The notes under the pieces: model-generated | Told to the model about the DNA's origin: nothing | The model's input: the letters and a program-made list of their open reading frames with translations, nothing else | The model's database searches: none | DNA from: Scleroderma bovista | Taxonomy: Eukaryota; Basidiomycota; Agaricomycetes; Boletales; Sclerodermataceae | Assembly: GCA_037178675.1 (NCBI GenBank) | Contig: JAYMGJ010000050.1 | Coordinates: 124,001 to 188,000 of the forward strand | Direction: 5' to 3' | Length of the DNA: 64,000 bases | In this document: positions 22,969 to 36,398 of the stretch, piece after piece | Position numbering within the stretch: the first letter of the stretch is position 1 | Layout: each line of letters begins with the position of its first letter | Program-made: the position numbers and the translations under genes

Positions 22969-24511
22969 ATGCCGTCTTCCGAGCCCGTGTTTTCCACCCC
23001 GTTGACGAAGCTATTCAGGATCACTCACCCCGTGATGCTCGCAGGTGACGAATTGACGCTTGATCCACCAATTGAGCGAGTACTCAGGCGCACTCACAGG
23101 CATGAACGTTGCAGCCGGGCCGAAGCTTGCTGCAGCAGTAACCAACGCTGGCGGCATCGGAACTATCGGAGGTGTCCGTCAGAGTCCAAAGGTACTTCAA
23201 CAAAACATCAACGAGTTGAAGTCTTTCTTGGAGGACAAAAACGCCCCCTTTGGTGTCGACCTTCTCTTGCCCCAGGTTGGCGGGAACGCAAGAAGAACGA
23301 ATGTAAGTTGACAATGGAGTATTTCAAGTGTACAGACCCCGCCGCGAAGTTACTCAGTTCCCTACTAGTATGATTATACGAATGGACAGCTCGACGAGCT
23401 TCTTGACGTTATCATCGAAAACAAAGCTGCCCTATTTGTGTGTGCGGTCGGCGTGCCCCCGAAGGAAGCCGTGGACAAACTCCACGCAGCGGGCATCCCT
23501 GTCATGAAGTATGGTATTGCCGACGCAAAATGAACTTGTACGCTAACGCCGCTAATCTCGTAGCATGATCGGACACCCCAAGGTTTGTATTCCCCATTTC
23601 AGATTGGCAGCGGACCTCACCTCCTATCTAGCATGTCAGCAAAGCCTTGGCCCAAGGTATGAATTCCGAACCAATCAGTTTAGCGGTAGCATTGACGTGT
23701 TTCTTGACAGGTGTTGACATCATATGTGCGCAGGGAGGCGAAGGTGGCGGTCACACGGGCGAAACTCCCTTCTCCGTTCTTATTCCCGCCGTTGTTGATC
23801 TATGCAAAGATGCAATAAGCCCACTAACAGGCGAACGGGTCATAGTTGTAGGTGCCGGGGGGATAGCTGATGGTCGTGGCCTTGCTGCAGCCCTCTCGTG
23901 AGTTATCCACGCCAGCTAAGATGCTTTTACACCGTCGTACTGCAGGTATGGTGCCTCGGGGGTATGGGTAGGGACACGCTTTGTTGCCAGCGCAGAGGCT
24001 GGTGCGCCTCCGAGACACAAGGAGCTTGTGCTTTCAGCAGGATATGATGACACGATTAGGACCGTTGTTTATAGTGGTCGTCCCATGAACGTTCGCAAGA
24101 CACCTTACGTGGCTGAGTGGGAACTTGAGCGGCAGAAAGAGATGTCGGACCTAGTGTCGCAGGGAAAAATACCCCATGATGTTGAGCTGGAGAAACACCC
24201 AGAGAAGAGACTCGAGGGGAGAAAGTGTAAGAACGCTCGGATATCTGTGTGCAAACTTGACTTCAAGTTCCGATAGGGCTAATGGGCAAGGTCGCTGGTT
24301 CAATTAATGTTCGTTTCTCTTTCTCTTTCTGTTGGGTCATCCCTAATATTTCCTTGTAAAGGACATCAAGGCTGCTAAAGACATGTACGTAGTACTTGTG
24401 AATTTGCGTGTCCATTCAATGACGAGTGTTAGAATTGACGAAATGGTACATCTCGCAGCTGCAAGTTTGAAGGATGCAACGAGCTTGTTGGTGCAAAAGG
24501 CTAAATTGTGA
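22969..24511 (+). CDS. nitronate monooxygenase (2-nitropropane dioxygenase family, FMN)
   Basis: A flavin enzyme that oxidises toxic alkyl nitronates. ATG 22969 (MPSSEPVFSTPLTKLFRITH). The first intron (23046-23099) joins PVMLA to GMNVAAGPKLAAAVTNAGGI, with the GGIGTIGG phosphate loop. Next are FGVDLLLPQVGG, the exon LDELLDVIIENKAALFVCAV, then DIICAQGGEGGGHTGETPF with the conserved active-site His, and VIVVGAGGIADGRGLAAALS. An intron then leads to YGASGVWVGTRFVASAEAGA, covering FMN binding. The C-terminal helix is ...HLAAASLKDATSLLVQKAKL with TGA 24509-24511. About eight short introns. It matches class I nitronate monooxygenases; the native substrate is not determined. Confidence 0.9.
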
Positions 24512-24835
24512 ACACAGAACAACAATTAAAGTTCTTTGATATCCCTTTGCCTATTACTTCGACCTTGATCTGCAATTCCGGAAACCACCTTGGATGACCT
24601 GTGCGCAAGTTTCGTGGCATGTGAGCCTTTCCTGCAACCACACCGGTGGGGAGCCGGAAGAGTGGTTCATTATTTGGCGAACTACACACAATGTAAATTA
24701 AGTATCGCGGGGGTAAACAGACATGCGGGAAAATGTAGTAGACGAGATAATAGCTGCAGTGAAGAAAATAAGACCAATTAGCACCTACATGCATACAACC
24801 AAGTAGATGAATGACTGGAGCCGGTGTGATCATTA
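24512..24835. other. intergenic, no gene seen
   Basis: About 320 bp between the 3' ends of two convergent genes. AT-moderate, no recognisable element. Confidence 0.4.
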
Positions 24836-26632
24836 TCATGCGTTATGAAATACTGGCCATGACCCTTCCGCCTTCCACTTATCAACAACCTCCTTGATGG
24901 TTTCTTGACAAAATTGTGGACGTTTCAAGCGGTAACCAACAACGCGCTTGATCTTGTTATTGCTATACCCAAGTCTGTGCCTTAATAGTGCGTACTTGTC
25001 CATATAAGCGTTCAATGGCGTGTGCGTGACCGGGACAGTCGAAAGCTGAAGCATTTCTGTCCAGGTGCCGACGTGATGCTCATTTATTTCTTCTTCAAGA
25101 TCTTCGAGTTTGAACTAGAATGAAGTATATCAACACAAAAGAGGGACACACGACGAAAATGCTAGCCCACCTTAGCCAAGGTAATTTCCAAGCTCGAATA
25201 AAATTCGAAAGTTGTGCCGAAGAATCCAGCTATCATTGAACCACCTTTCGCTAACGTTGTCGCCGAGTCATCAACCTGGCCAAAGTTATCGACCAGATCA
25301 ACGGAATAAGAGATGGACGAACCAAGTTGAAAAGGGGGGCCACAGGCTGAGCGTGAGGTGGACATGTCCCATTTACTTCCTTAACCTTGTCCTTGTCGTT
25401 GTGGAAACGTATCCTTTCTCCTGCGAGTGCATCGGCCTGTTTCCGACCGAGAGGTGTCATCCACTGTGCACACGCCCACATGGCACCTGCCACGTCTTCA
25501 ACGTGAACGCTATGTACAGGATCCTTGCCTGGTCCCCATCTGCAAATAGCATTAGTCAACGAGAATGAACATGAATTGGTAGCTCTAACATTGTTTTCAT
25601 GGGCTTCTTCATGTAACCATATATCGAGGCCACGGTAGTTACTAGAGCATCTAAAGAACGGCATATCAGATTATGCACGGATAGGCTCGGAAGAAAAGAT
25701 TTTACAGAGACCAAACTCGATGTATGGTCCATATACGAAACCAATTCGAAGGATGACCAAGTTCAAACTAGGATGTACGCTCAATGCAGAATGCATAGAA
25801 AAATGGACATGACTCACTTTTCAATAGAAGCTAGCATCCGTAATGTTTCATGCCACCAAATGTCGACAGCACGAACAGGAATTACATCCTCTTTCTCATC
25901 GACAGCTCCGTTATCGGAGGTATCATATACAGGTTGTTGTAGTCGCACGTAGGCTTTGACGTTGCGCTTTGCGGCCTCGAGAGCAATATTACGAGCCACT
26001 GTGAAGGTTGTCTCGATGGCAATCTGTTATAGAATATGGTGAGATGTAGCGGGAGATCAGAGAAGTACGGAACGCACTACTTCTCCACGGTCCTGATTTA
26101 CTTCACCCGTGAGATCGAAGACGTAGTCATATGATGACTGCCCTGCTGGTGGCTCGAAAGCGGATGCAACGGCAGCTAAAAATGTCCAGGATTGGGGAGG
26201 GAAACCTGGCATCCAATGACTTACAAGATACGATGAGATTAAGTTGACGGTATTCTACTTCGGGTCGGGACAGAACCTTTGGGAACTCCGCTCCCAGGTA
26301 GCTAGGTGCAGACAAACATCAGACTTGGTGATGGATAACGCAAATGGAGTTGTGTACGCACGTCGTCGGCGGAGAGACAGAGAATTTATCCACAATTCGT
26401 AGGTGCTATCATGCATGGAAGGAGAGTTGGGATCGATGAAGCGACGAGCCACAACAATCATACATACAGAAACGAGGGCCTCTCCCTCTGGAGGGACAAG
26501 GAAAGCAGCGAGTGGGCGAGAGCAAGTGTTCAGACCACCTGAAGATACGGGTATTTTTACATCGCTCGAACGTAAGGAAGTAAAGCACCAACCGAAAATA
26601 ATCGCGGAGGGTTTCTGCGCACTGGGCGACAT
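24836..26632 (-). CDS. NAD(P)-binding epimerase/dehydratase-like protein
   Basis: An extended-SDR-type protein of unknown substrate, in a lineage found widely in basidiomycetes. ATG 26632 gives MSPSAQKPSAIIFG. An intron splits the dinucleotide-binding start, continuing GGLNTCSRPLAAFLVPPEGE, then HLRIVDKFSVSPPTTY and YLGAEFPKVLSRPEVEYRQL. NIALEAAKRNVKAYVRLQQP and WWHETLRMLASIEK cover the catalytic region. Further on are VASIYGYMKKPMKTM and WGPGKDPVHSVHVEDVAGAM. The last exon (25054-24836) has NAYMDKYALLRHRLGYSNNK and RPQFCQETIKEVVDKWKAEG. Many introns, about 400 residues. The usual YxxxK is not obvious, so the reaction may differ from classical epimerases. An in-frame non-ATG stretch extends upstream to 26668. 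Confidence 0.72.
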
Positions 26633-26874
26633 GGTTGAGAAGGTCTGGGGAGGAGAGGAGACGCGCAACGACGCGGGGCGAGCTGGTGGTTGACTTGCAA
26701 GTGCGCAGATCTCAATGGCTCAATCGCTTGCGGAGCTTTCGGTTAAGTTGGCGGCATCTCGGCAAATGCACACGGCAAGCCGCGGATGCGACGACTTTTT
26801 GTCTCCGCATCAAAGCGGGAGCAAAGCAGGAAAACAAGACATGCTAATAGCCGAGACACAATTATTATGCCTAT

Positions 26875-28044
26875 TCAGAGCCCCTCCAGGTACCGGTACA
26901 CAGACGAAAAATCTTTCTTTGCCAGCTCGGGGTGCGTCCTCGTCACCTCCGCGTACAAGTCCCGCGCAGCCTCTCCAAGCGGAAGCGGGCTGCTGTGCGT
27001 GCCAGCAGCATCAGTGGCAAGACGCATGTCCTGGGAAGAGATCAGTAAACCATCCACCGAGCACAAATGGAGCTTACCTTCAGCATAAGAGATGTGGCGA
27101 AACCTCCCTCATAGTCCTTTTCACAGGGGGGTGACTTGTCTGGCAAGGAGGACGGAACTGGGTTGTTGACGGACGATGCCCAGCAGGCACCCGTAGAACA
27201 GTTGATGACATTAGCCAGCACCGCTGGGTCCAAACCCAACCTCTGCCCGAGAAGCATGGCCTCGGAAACAACAATCTGTTGCACGCCGAGCACTAGATTG
27301 TTGCAAATCTTGGCACCAAGACCTGCGCCGGACGACCCACAATGAATGACCCGTTTGCCCATGTGGGTCAAGACAGGCAACACTTTCTGGAAAGATGCAC
27401 TAGTTCCACCAACCAGGAAGGAGAGGGTGCCCGCCTTTGCACCAGCAACACCTATGCATCATATCGTCAGGGGCACGGCTCATGGCCACGGAGGAGGGCT
27501 AACCTCCCGACACTGGCGCATCTACCATGTGTGCCCCCAAGTGAGCCACGTCGCTAGAAACTCGCCGGGAAACATCCACATCGAGTGTAGTAGAATCAAT
27601 AAGCAATGTCTGCTCCCGTTCATTCCCCGTAAAAGACCGCAGGGCGGACATAATTCCATTAGATTCGGTATACACTATCTTGACTTCTGGAGAAGAAGGT
27701 AACATCGTCACAATCGTTTCTGCAGCTCGGGCTGCCCTGCGGAAACGATATCATGAGCCACTGCGAAAGATGTAAAGGGCTTTGGAGACCCACTCTTCGG
27801 GAGTCTGAGCAACATCAACAGGAGCCCCAGAGAACTGAGACCGGAAATGGCGACAGAAAGAAACCGCGCTTTCGGGAACCGCATCACACACGACAAATGA
27901 CGAGTCAGGTCTTTCTGTCAACGTCTTAGAGAAGAGGTTGTATGCCATCTCAGAGCCCATGCGGCCAAGGCCTATGAAGGCAGTCGTGCGTGCACGTGCT
28001 GAACGGCGATCAAGGACTTGAAAAACGCGAAACGTAGGCTTCAT
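26875..28044 (-). CDS. HIBADH: 3-hydroxyisobutyrate dehydrogenase (mitochondrial)
   Basis: Oxidises 3-hydroxyisobutyrate to methylmalonate semialdehyde in valine breakdown. ATG 28044 starts an Arg-rich, presequence-like N-terminus (MKPTFRVFQVLDRRSARART), then the NAD-binding TAFIGLGRMGSEMAYNLF. Next are AAETIVTMLPSSPEVK, DAPVSGGVAGAKAGTLSFL (substrate motif, across an intron) and HCGSSGAGLGAKICNNLVLG with the catalytic Lys, then SEAMLLGQRLGLDPAVLANV. The last exon has MRLATDAAGTHSSPLPLGEA and ends VYRYLEGL at 26875. About 335 residues, the normal length. It starts 213 bp from the divergent SCYL2 gene. Confidence 0.94.
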
Positions 28045-28257
28045 TTCAGAGAAGGATGGTATCGACGTCGAGAATATGTACTACCCCGCAGCCGAGTAAC
28101 CAGCACAGATCTAACAAGAGGGTAAATCACGTGCATCAGTTGGATGCTACTACGTATTACTATTACGTCAGCATAAGTTAATCCAGCAGCCTCCGAACGG
28201 ATTCGCGCATTGCGATTGCCCGCGGAAACGTCGAGCCAACAACGGTACACGCACACA

Positions 28258-31200
28258 ATGTTGGCAGCGGCGACGTCGTTTTTCTCCCGGACAGCAATCT
28301 CACAGTCCTACAACATTGGGGCGACCAATATCAGCAGGTCCGGGACACCAACTCCTTCGGGTTCTTCAACTCCTGTTTCTCCATCCCCGCCAGTAAGAGT
28401 TGGCTTATGGAAGGTGCAGGGAGCAACTCACAAGGTTACGAACAAACGGGTATCTGTCTGGACGTTTGACAAGCGCGTCGAGATGGAAGGCTTTGGCCAA
28501 TTGTCCAAGGAGCGCACCTTAGAAGTCTTAAAGGCGGAGGTACATCATACCGTTTCTGGTGTAGATATTCATGCTTGACGCACTGTATGTAGGCGGCTGC
28601 CCTCAGCAGACTTCGCCATCCTTCTATCCTTGGTATGACGGATTTCTACTCAATGGCTATAATATACTTATAACTTGCGCTCTCGAAGAGATGGTTGAAC
28701 CTCTTGAAGAAACGAGAAACGAGCTCATATTCGCAACTGAACCTGTCCTATCGTCACTTCATACGTCAATACCCCCGAATTCTCATCATACACCGATCGT
28801 GGAACTTGATGAAATCGAAGTGCGTAACTTGTGAATCTTGTCCTTCACAGAGACCACTCACTCACAGCTGGTTAGATTCAAAAGGGAATTCTTCAATTAT
28901 GCAAGGGACTATCGTTTCTGCACTCGTCAGCACGCTTGATACACTCCAATCTGAAACCTGAGGTCATTGTTATCAATGACGCTGTAAGTACCACAACTGG
29001 TCAGACCTGCTTTACCTTATGACATGATGGTGGACACTACAGGGAGACTGGAAGATCTCTGGACTTGGATTGACCATCCCCTTGATGAACGCTGATGGGA
29101 CACCCACTCGTTGGGAGCCGCCTGGATGTGATGGACGTTTGCCAACCTACGTGCAGCGCTCCTTCGACTACATTGGTACCTCCATGTCGTCGCGATTTTG
29201 TTCAGGGATGCTGATGCATAGAATTAGCTCCCGAATATGCTTTGGATGAGACCCTCGTCACCTCGTCGGATATGTATTCGCTCGGTGCTTTGATATATGC
29301 GGTGCACTGCAAAGGCAAACCACCTTTTCTCAATTATGGGAGCCTTGCTAGTCTACGCGACAATGCGGGCCGTCCAGTGCCAGAAATCAGTAAACTGGAC
29401 ACAGATCTGCAAGGTCATACGCTCTGGTATTCTTAAGGTTGATTCTTTGACGCAGACTTATAGGTCTTTTACGGTCACTCTTGACACGCTCCCCTGCAAA
29501 TCGTCCGACGCCATCAACTCTCCCTTCCCTTTCCTTCTTCTCGTCACTACCTATATCCACCCTCAACTTCCTTGATCGTTCCAATTTCACGACGAAGACG
29601 CGCGAAGAGAAAATTTCGTTCATGAAAGGGTTGACTGGCATGTTAAACAAATTTTCTGAAGGTCTGAGGGTGCGAAAAATACTGCCTTCGCTCCTTGAAG
29701 AGGTCTGTTCTTATTCATATTATGATCACCGTGTCGAGCTGAAACGCGTGGTACAGATGAAAGATACAAATCTTCTTCCTTATATCCTTCCCAATGTCTT
29801 CGCTATTTCAAACATCCTGTCACCGACACAATTTGCTCAGTTAATTTTGCCTAGTCTCAAACCCTTGTTCACCATCAAGGATCCGCCACAGAACATGCTA
29901 ACCCTCTTGGATAACATTGAACTGCTACAGGAAAAAACTGAAAAAATTGTCTTCCGGGAACGTAAGTGCAAAGGCCAAAACTCTTCACTTTGATTGCTTA
30001 GTGTGATCTTAAACAGAAGTTCTGCCGCTTGTGTATAACGCGCTAGAGGCCGAACATGCTGTAGTAAGTCAGACTAAAGTTTCAATGATTACATCTTGAT
30101 TTTGTGAAGGTGCAAGAACGAGCTTTGGGAGTCGTGCCTAATCTATGCGAAACCATCGACTACGCTGAGGTTTCCAGCGTTTTATTCCCTCGTGTCGCGG
30201 TAGGTTTTAGGGGGCTTGCTGGTAGTCAATACTAAAATTCTCTTCAGTTGGTCTTTACTAAGACCAGGATACTTTCGGTGAAGGTAGCTACGCTGGCGAC
30301 TTTTCTTAGTATGGTGAAGGTATTAGACCAAGTATGTCCATTGTTATTGTCAGCTTTAACTTGCAGATCGTTCTGATGCAACTTAAGTCCAATCTCACTC
30401 AAAAACTCTGTCCGTTGTTATCCAAAATTCGCACCAAAGAACCAGCTGTTATGGTGAACCAATTCATTCCTTCGCGTCTGCATCAAACCTTGAACAAGAA
30501 CCGTAGATGGCCACGTTGTCTGTCCAGGAAGCAATGGGCTCCAAGATAGACAGAGATGCCGTGGCAACTCTCGTTCTTCCTCAACTTTGGGCTATGTCTA
30601 TGGGTCCTTGTGTGTTGCAATCTCGTTCTGAACACCGCTTATATGGGTCTAACGCGTCAAAGTGCTTAACATTGAACAGTTCCAACGGTTCATGGCTGTC
30701 ATCCGTAAGCTTGGTGATCGAGTCGAAAAAGAGCACAATCAGTTCCTCCGTGACTCTCAACGACTGGAAGATCGATCAGCAACCGCTAATGGCGTTACTC
30801 CGTCAACTCTCGATTCTAGCATAAATTTTGAGAGCTTGGTTGGACGTGCCACTACGTCCACGGTGAAGACCACTGTCTATCAAAATGGCTGGGATGACGA
30901 CGTATGGGGTGCCATACTGAACGATGGACCTGAAGTTCGTCTAGTGATGATTTTGAATCCTGCTTATGTGTTGACAAACTTGCCAGGTATCGAACCCCCA
31001 GGTTCCCACAACAATATCGACGCCACAAACGGTCAGCACCCCAGTGCAACCTTTATCATCATCTACACGGTCACAACTACAGTCGTTGCCATCTTCCCCC
31101 AGAACCTCGAATATTGCTCCTTTACCTCGACCCCCACGGCTTGGGTCAAGGCCCACGCCTGCTTCCTCATTCGATAAATCAACATTTTCTATTGGTGCCA

Positions 31201-31529
31201 CGCTAGGGGTTGGATCACCATTAGGACAGCAACTAAGGGTGTCCAGTCCCCCTCTGCAACCTCAGCGTGCTTCTGTTGACCCCAATCCATCCTCTAATGC
31301 AACACCCAAACCGAATTACAACATATCCCTGTCAGATGTCATGTCCACCCCCGTCACATCCCCCCTACCCGGTAATCTGACATCCAACCATAGCCCATAT
31401 ATGCCCCCTGCTATGGCACCTCCTCTCATTGGCTCTTCGATGATGACACCTTTGCAGCCAACTAAATCAGTCACATTGAGTAAACCCGTTACGAAGGATG
31501 ACTGGGGCGATTTCGACCCGCTCAAGTAA
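28258..31529 (+). CDS. SCYL2: SCY1-like pseudokinase 2 (SCYL2/Scy1 family)
   Basis: A clathrin/Golgi trafficking protein with a dead kinase fold followed by HEAT repeats. ATG 28258 (MLAAATSFFSRTAISQSYNI), then a Ser/Pro-rich insert and VGLWKVQGATHKVTNKRVSV. Pseudokinase signs: the HRD loop reads LIHSNLKPEVIVIND and the DFG site reads WKISGLGL, so the catalytic Asp residues are missing. APEYALDETLVTSSDMYSLG follows. HEAT repeats run from KISFMKGLTGMLNKFSEGLR through LLPYILPNVFAISN, AVVQERALGVVPNLCETIDY and VLFPRVALVFTKTR to KSNLTQKLCPLLSKIRTKE. The C-terminal tail is Ser/Pro/Thr-rich and ends KDDWGDFDPLK, an adaptor-binding WxxF-like end typical of the family. At least twelve short introns, about 900 residues. 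Confidence 0.9.
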
Positions 31530-31616
31530 TCTCTACGACGTATTTACGCCTCTAGATATTCTATATAGGCCTTGTTTGCACACACAATGCTATGACCAAG
31601 TACTCCTGCGAGAATG

Positions 31617-34600
31617 TCACGCAACCTCGACTTGGACACCGTCAATTGGGCGAACATAACTCGCTTTAACAATTGTATCAAAGCCGCCTTCCTCATTTGT
31701 CTGAGTTGGAACACTGTTGGCATTAACCTCGAGGTTGAGCAACCCTTGGAGGATTATCAAAGCTCCTATCTTGGATGATACCGTGTTGTTCTCTTTGCAG
31801 CGTGGACTTAGGATACCTAATGGGCAGTCAGTAAAGAACCTCGTCCCTTTATTTGGACCTACAGTTTATGCAGCCGTTCGTGCATGGACAAGCTTCCACG
31901 GCAAGTTGAGCTCTCTTTAGGACCTCCGAGGCTTGTGCGATTGTGGGTACTAATACGAGGCTGTAAACGAAAGTGTCGCTTACCGTGATCAAATGCTTGT
32001 GCGGTGACCCCACTCTTTCCCGAAGGTTCGAAGAAGATCAACCTGACCACAGTCATGAGAAACAATCCAGGAACTGAGTGGATCTTCGTGCTCGTACCTT
32101 GCTGGTCGTTTTCGCTGCGATTGAGTAGCTTTGAATTCCTTCTCGGGAGCCTTGCACTCAGTTCTGAGGTCGATAGCGAGAGCGAAGTGATTCATCCACG
32201 CGTGACATGCCGAGTGGATAGCTGCAGCGGGCATAATACCTTTGCTCCGAATCAAATCCAAGATATTTTCCGGGACATCAAACCAAAACCCGGTTCCGTG
32301 TCTCTCCAAAGGCGGGGTATTGACATTGACAGTGTCGAGGATTTTTTTTTCCCTGATACTATTTTAGTGTTTCAGCAATAGATCAGCATCGGGCATCGAA
32401 CATTGAATAACGGACAGTATTCGATAGAATCCTAAAAAGAACGATCAGTGCGTTCAGAGGAATGCACCAACTACTTACCGAACACCACTGTCATCACGTC
32501 CACTCCTAATGTTCCTGTCAGTGGAAACCTCTCGATCTTATAAGATGATATCTTACTTCCGAAAAACACCCTGTGGGAAGAATTGGGGATCTCCTTGATA
32601 CGATACGTCTGTTTGGCATCTACGTCTCTGTCACAGAACTGCTCTGAGGTTGTTTCACAACTCTAGTTAAAGGTCACGCACGTGAAATCCCTGCAAAGAG
32701 CTTTCAAAACACTACATAAAGGCTTAACAACAACACACATACCGTGGTGATGTAATCCAATTTACGTCCATCCTTTTAAGCTTCGCAATCTTCGAATCAT
32801 GGCTGACTTCTGTAACCTATACCTTTATGTTAGTGGCGCATGGTATCAACTATGAGGTCAAACAGACAATAAACGTTTTTCCTTGATGTAAGAACTTGGG
32901 GAGTGTCAGCCCTCGAAATCGAGGAGAACGTAGTAAGCATACCACTCCGCCCTCGTAAACCTCGAAGAGTGCTCGCGAAACTTCAAGCTCTTCCAAGATC
33001 CTATCACCCTCTCCGAATTTTCCGACTTCCACCACAACATACTTCTCTTCATCGATGCCCCGTATAGATACGTGCTTTGCAGGGTAAGGTAAGTACTTTG
33101 GGTGAGTGAGATACCTGTGACATAATCAACGATAGTAATATCTCCAATTGCAGCATGCTCACCAGCCATCACCATCCTTGGTCAGCTTGTTGTCGCATAT
33201 CTCGGGCAGCAACGGGCCAAAGAAAGCGGTGTCACTTTTGGAAAGTGGAAGCTCGTGCGCCGCACATTGCAGATGAGCTTCGATGATTTCCTTGCTATCT
33301 AAATCAATAACTAGCTCGTCCAGTGATTTGTTATAAAGATCTTCCGGATGGTCCACATAGTGCTGATCCAGGGGAGGCGTATCCGCAACGAAGACAGCCA
33401 AGGAATCGCGGGATCGCCGTCCTGCCCGCCCCGCTTGTTGGCGCTGAAATCAGGATGTCAAACTTCCACTGCACTCAGAGCAGGTAGATAAACGTACGAA
33501 ATTCGCCAGACCGAGAGGAAACCCAAGCATGATCACGGCATCTAGGACGCCAATGTCTATACCCAATTCCAGCGCATTAGTAGCGACTATTCCAAGCAAG
33601 TTCCCGGAGAATGCCTCATGCTCGATGCGCCTGCGGTCCTAGAGGTATGGAATAAGTTACGCTACATCAAAAAGAGAGAAGACCGAAACCTGCTGAGAAT
33701 AGCCTGTTACAACGTAAGTTGGATTGTTTGAGAGTTATAATGCCTCTTCACTCGCCTCCACGATATGACATGACTTTATCAAGTATGTCTAATCGACCTT
33801 CGGAACTCAATGCTGTACGAAGGGTTTTCATTGCCTTCAAACTGGTCACGAAGGTCCTCCATTGCACACGTTTCTATGACACTCACCAACTCACAAGCTT
33901 TGCGGATCTGGATTCACGACCATAAATGATTGGCGTCTTAGACCATAGCAATGGGCGACATACCTTACAGAACATAATGACTCTCACGCCACGCTTCATC
34001 AGATACTTCATCAAGGATGTGGCATCAGACATTGCGCTGCAGCCTTTGCGTGGCTTCCAAACAAGGTAGTCCTTACGTCCCGAAGGAGCTCCGTCCTCAG
34101 TGATTGCCTCGACTTCCTATATTTCGACTACACATCAACAATAGGGCGGACACATTGGAAACGCAGACCTCGATTCCAAACAGCCGCCTCATGTGTTGAG
34201 CAGGCTTGGAAATTGTTGCACTGCAAGACACGAAGAGAACTTCATGGTCTGCATATCATGTCAGCACAACAATATTGCACTTATGACCGACTACTAACTT
34301 CCAACTGCTTCACAAATGCGACGGAGCCGCCTGATCACCTGTGCGACATGGCTACTCGGAACGCGTCACTGCCAGCGGCATTCGGGTGGATGCAAATTCA
34401 CCTGCCCATAAGATCGGAATAGTAGTGGAGTTCATCGACAGCCACAAGCTTAAGGTTTCGAAAGAAGCTGCACTGTGTCAGATACAGATCTCAGATGGAA
34501 AGTCGCGGTACCAACCCCCTCCATAACTCTTCGTGAGGAAGAATTGACATGTGAATAGTATCCTACATCAAGGTATGAACAGAGAAGAATTCAACCTTGT

Positions 34601-36398
34601 TGTCCATGAACTTACGAAATTGGTGAAGATGATGGAAGCATCCTTCCGAATTGCTGTTCTCTGCATTACAGCCTCGGTGGGCACCATTAAGCAGACTGCT
34701 TACCTGCCCTGCGTTCTTGTGGGGTGTCACCATCATAAGTTGCTACACTAACATGTCGAAGCGTGGGACACGACCACAACAACTGTTGCAATGCATTTAT
34801 CTGATCTTGAGCCAGTGCCTTGGAGGACATTATTGTCACCAGCGCCAACAGAAACGAACACAAACTTTGGTTGGATATACAAACAGGCCGGTGGCACTCT
34901 GATCTCCTTCCAGGAATCGCAGGATTGGAACCTGTAATAATAATATTATTTGGAGTGTAACGAAGAAAAATCGCTCTTGCCTGATAGATAACACTCTTGC
35001 CCGAGGCTGTACTCGTCGACACTATTACGTGCTTTTTGTGCGATATAGCGTTGATGGCTGCAGCTTGGTGTGTGTAAAATGATTCAATCTTCCTCGAATC
35101 ACGAAGTGCTTGTCGTATTTCGTCAGATAATGGCTCATCAAGAAAGCCTGCCTTCAGCATTGAGGATTTCTTTGGTATGGATATGGTGGAGTTTACACGT
35201 GCCTTCTCTTGCTTCTCTAGCGGTGAATGTCCTGCGGTCTACAATTTGATTTCCGTATTCCTCTTGTTTTTGTATTTCCGTGATTACTTCATCCACTGAA
35301 GGACGGTTTTCTGGACTAGGAACATCCATTCTCTCATGATGGGAAGAATTTGCCTTTGGGTTGACAGGAACGTGAGCCCCTGCCGCGGCCTGTAATAGCT
35401 CCACGGGATCTTCGCCCGCTGGTGTCGCAGAGAGTAACCTGGAGAGACATCAAGGGAGTGACTAAGGATGAATCTTCGCCTACTCATTCACAGCACATTG
35501 GAACATTTCGTCACGTTCCTTGATCATCTTCTTAACTGTGGCAGGCGACATACTAGCTGGTGGAAGTGACAACGAAGATCTGAATGTTCTTGGGAGGTAT
35601 AATATCCATAGATAGAGAGGGACATTACATACCCCGTGCGTTCTTTCTTCCTATACGAGGTCTCCCAAAACTCAAGCACAAGAACGTGTTCGTCTTCCTG
35701 AATCCCCGGTAATTGAGAACTCGACGATCCTTGGGATTGAAGTGAGAAATCTGGATTGTTTCCACCACTCTTCTGTTCATGCCACAGTGTTGTTGCATGT
35801 ATTTCGCTGCGAGGTATATAGGCGAATGCAATACGATTTGGAAGTAGAGCCCTGAGGGGCGTGTCGTGTGAAATAATGCGGAGGGGATGTGCTGTATAAC
35901 TTACTTAAGTTCTGCGACTTTTGCTAATTCAAGCGGTCTGAATGGATGAATTAACAGTGAACAAGAGTGGACACAAGTCGGCACGTACCTCTTCAAAAGA
36001 CCTTCCACAGAGGAGCGGATTGCAGGAAACGTGGTAGCTAGATTGTTTCGCGAGGAAACAAATGCAAGAACAGTGTTAACTGCCTGGAAAGCGACTATGT
36101 CAACTAGACGGTGGTGAAGAACGTGCGACACAGTTACTTGCCTTGAACACCTGTAAAATAACACAAGGTCAACGTCAGCTCGAGGCTGAATGGAAAGACG
36201 TGCCTTGAAGAGCTAAGACAGCGACAATTAAAATACGAATAGTATTTGTGAGGCTGGTATATGTACATCACGGAAATATTCTGGCCAGCCTTCTACCGGG
36301 TCATCTTGTTTCTGCTGTCCTTGCGCTTTCGACGTCCTCGGTTTCTTCGCTCCTTTCTTTTTCGAATTCGATGGAATGTCTTCGGCTCTTCGTTTCAT
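31617..36398 (-). CDS. HRQ1: ATP-dependent 3'-5' DNA helicase HRQ1 (RecQ4-like)
   Basis: A DNA repair helicase acting on interstrand crosslinks and telomeres. ATG 36398 ([20 protein letters not shown]). The N-terminal block [20 protein letters not shown] needs two 9-nt microexons (36204-36212 and 36142-36150), then [20 protein letters not shown]. Further blocks are [14 protein letters not shown] and [15 protein letters not shown]. Helicase core: [20 protein letters not shown] and [11 protein letters not shown] (Walker A), then [14 protein letters not shown] (motif II, DELH) and the Arg-rich [21 protein letters not shown]-terminal MZB/DUF1998 domain: [30 protein letters not shown] and [20 protein letters not shown], with Cys clusters near 31870, ending [12 protein letters not shown] at TGA 31617. 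About 18 introns. Confidence 0.92.
36142..36212 (-). other. two 9-nt microexons of HRQ1 separated by GC-AG introns
   Basis: On the minus strand CTCTTCAAG (36212-36204) is preceded by a 54-nt GT-AG intron and followed by a 53-nt intron beginning gcacgt and ending acag. GTGTTCAAG (36150-36142) is followed by a 58-nt intron beginning gcaagt and ending ccag. Joined, they read LFK-VFK between PEYFRD and AVNTVLAF, in frame and fitting the conserved N-terminal motif of HRQ1. Skipping the first microexon is also in frame. Confidence 0.65.
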
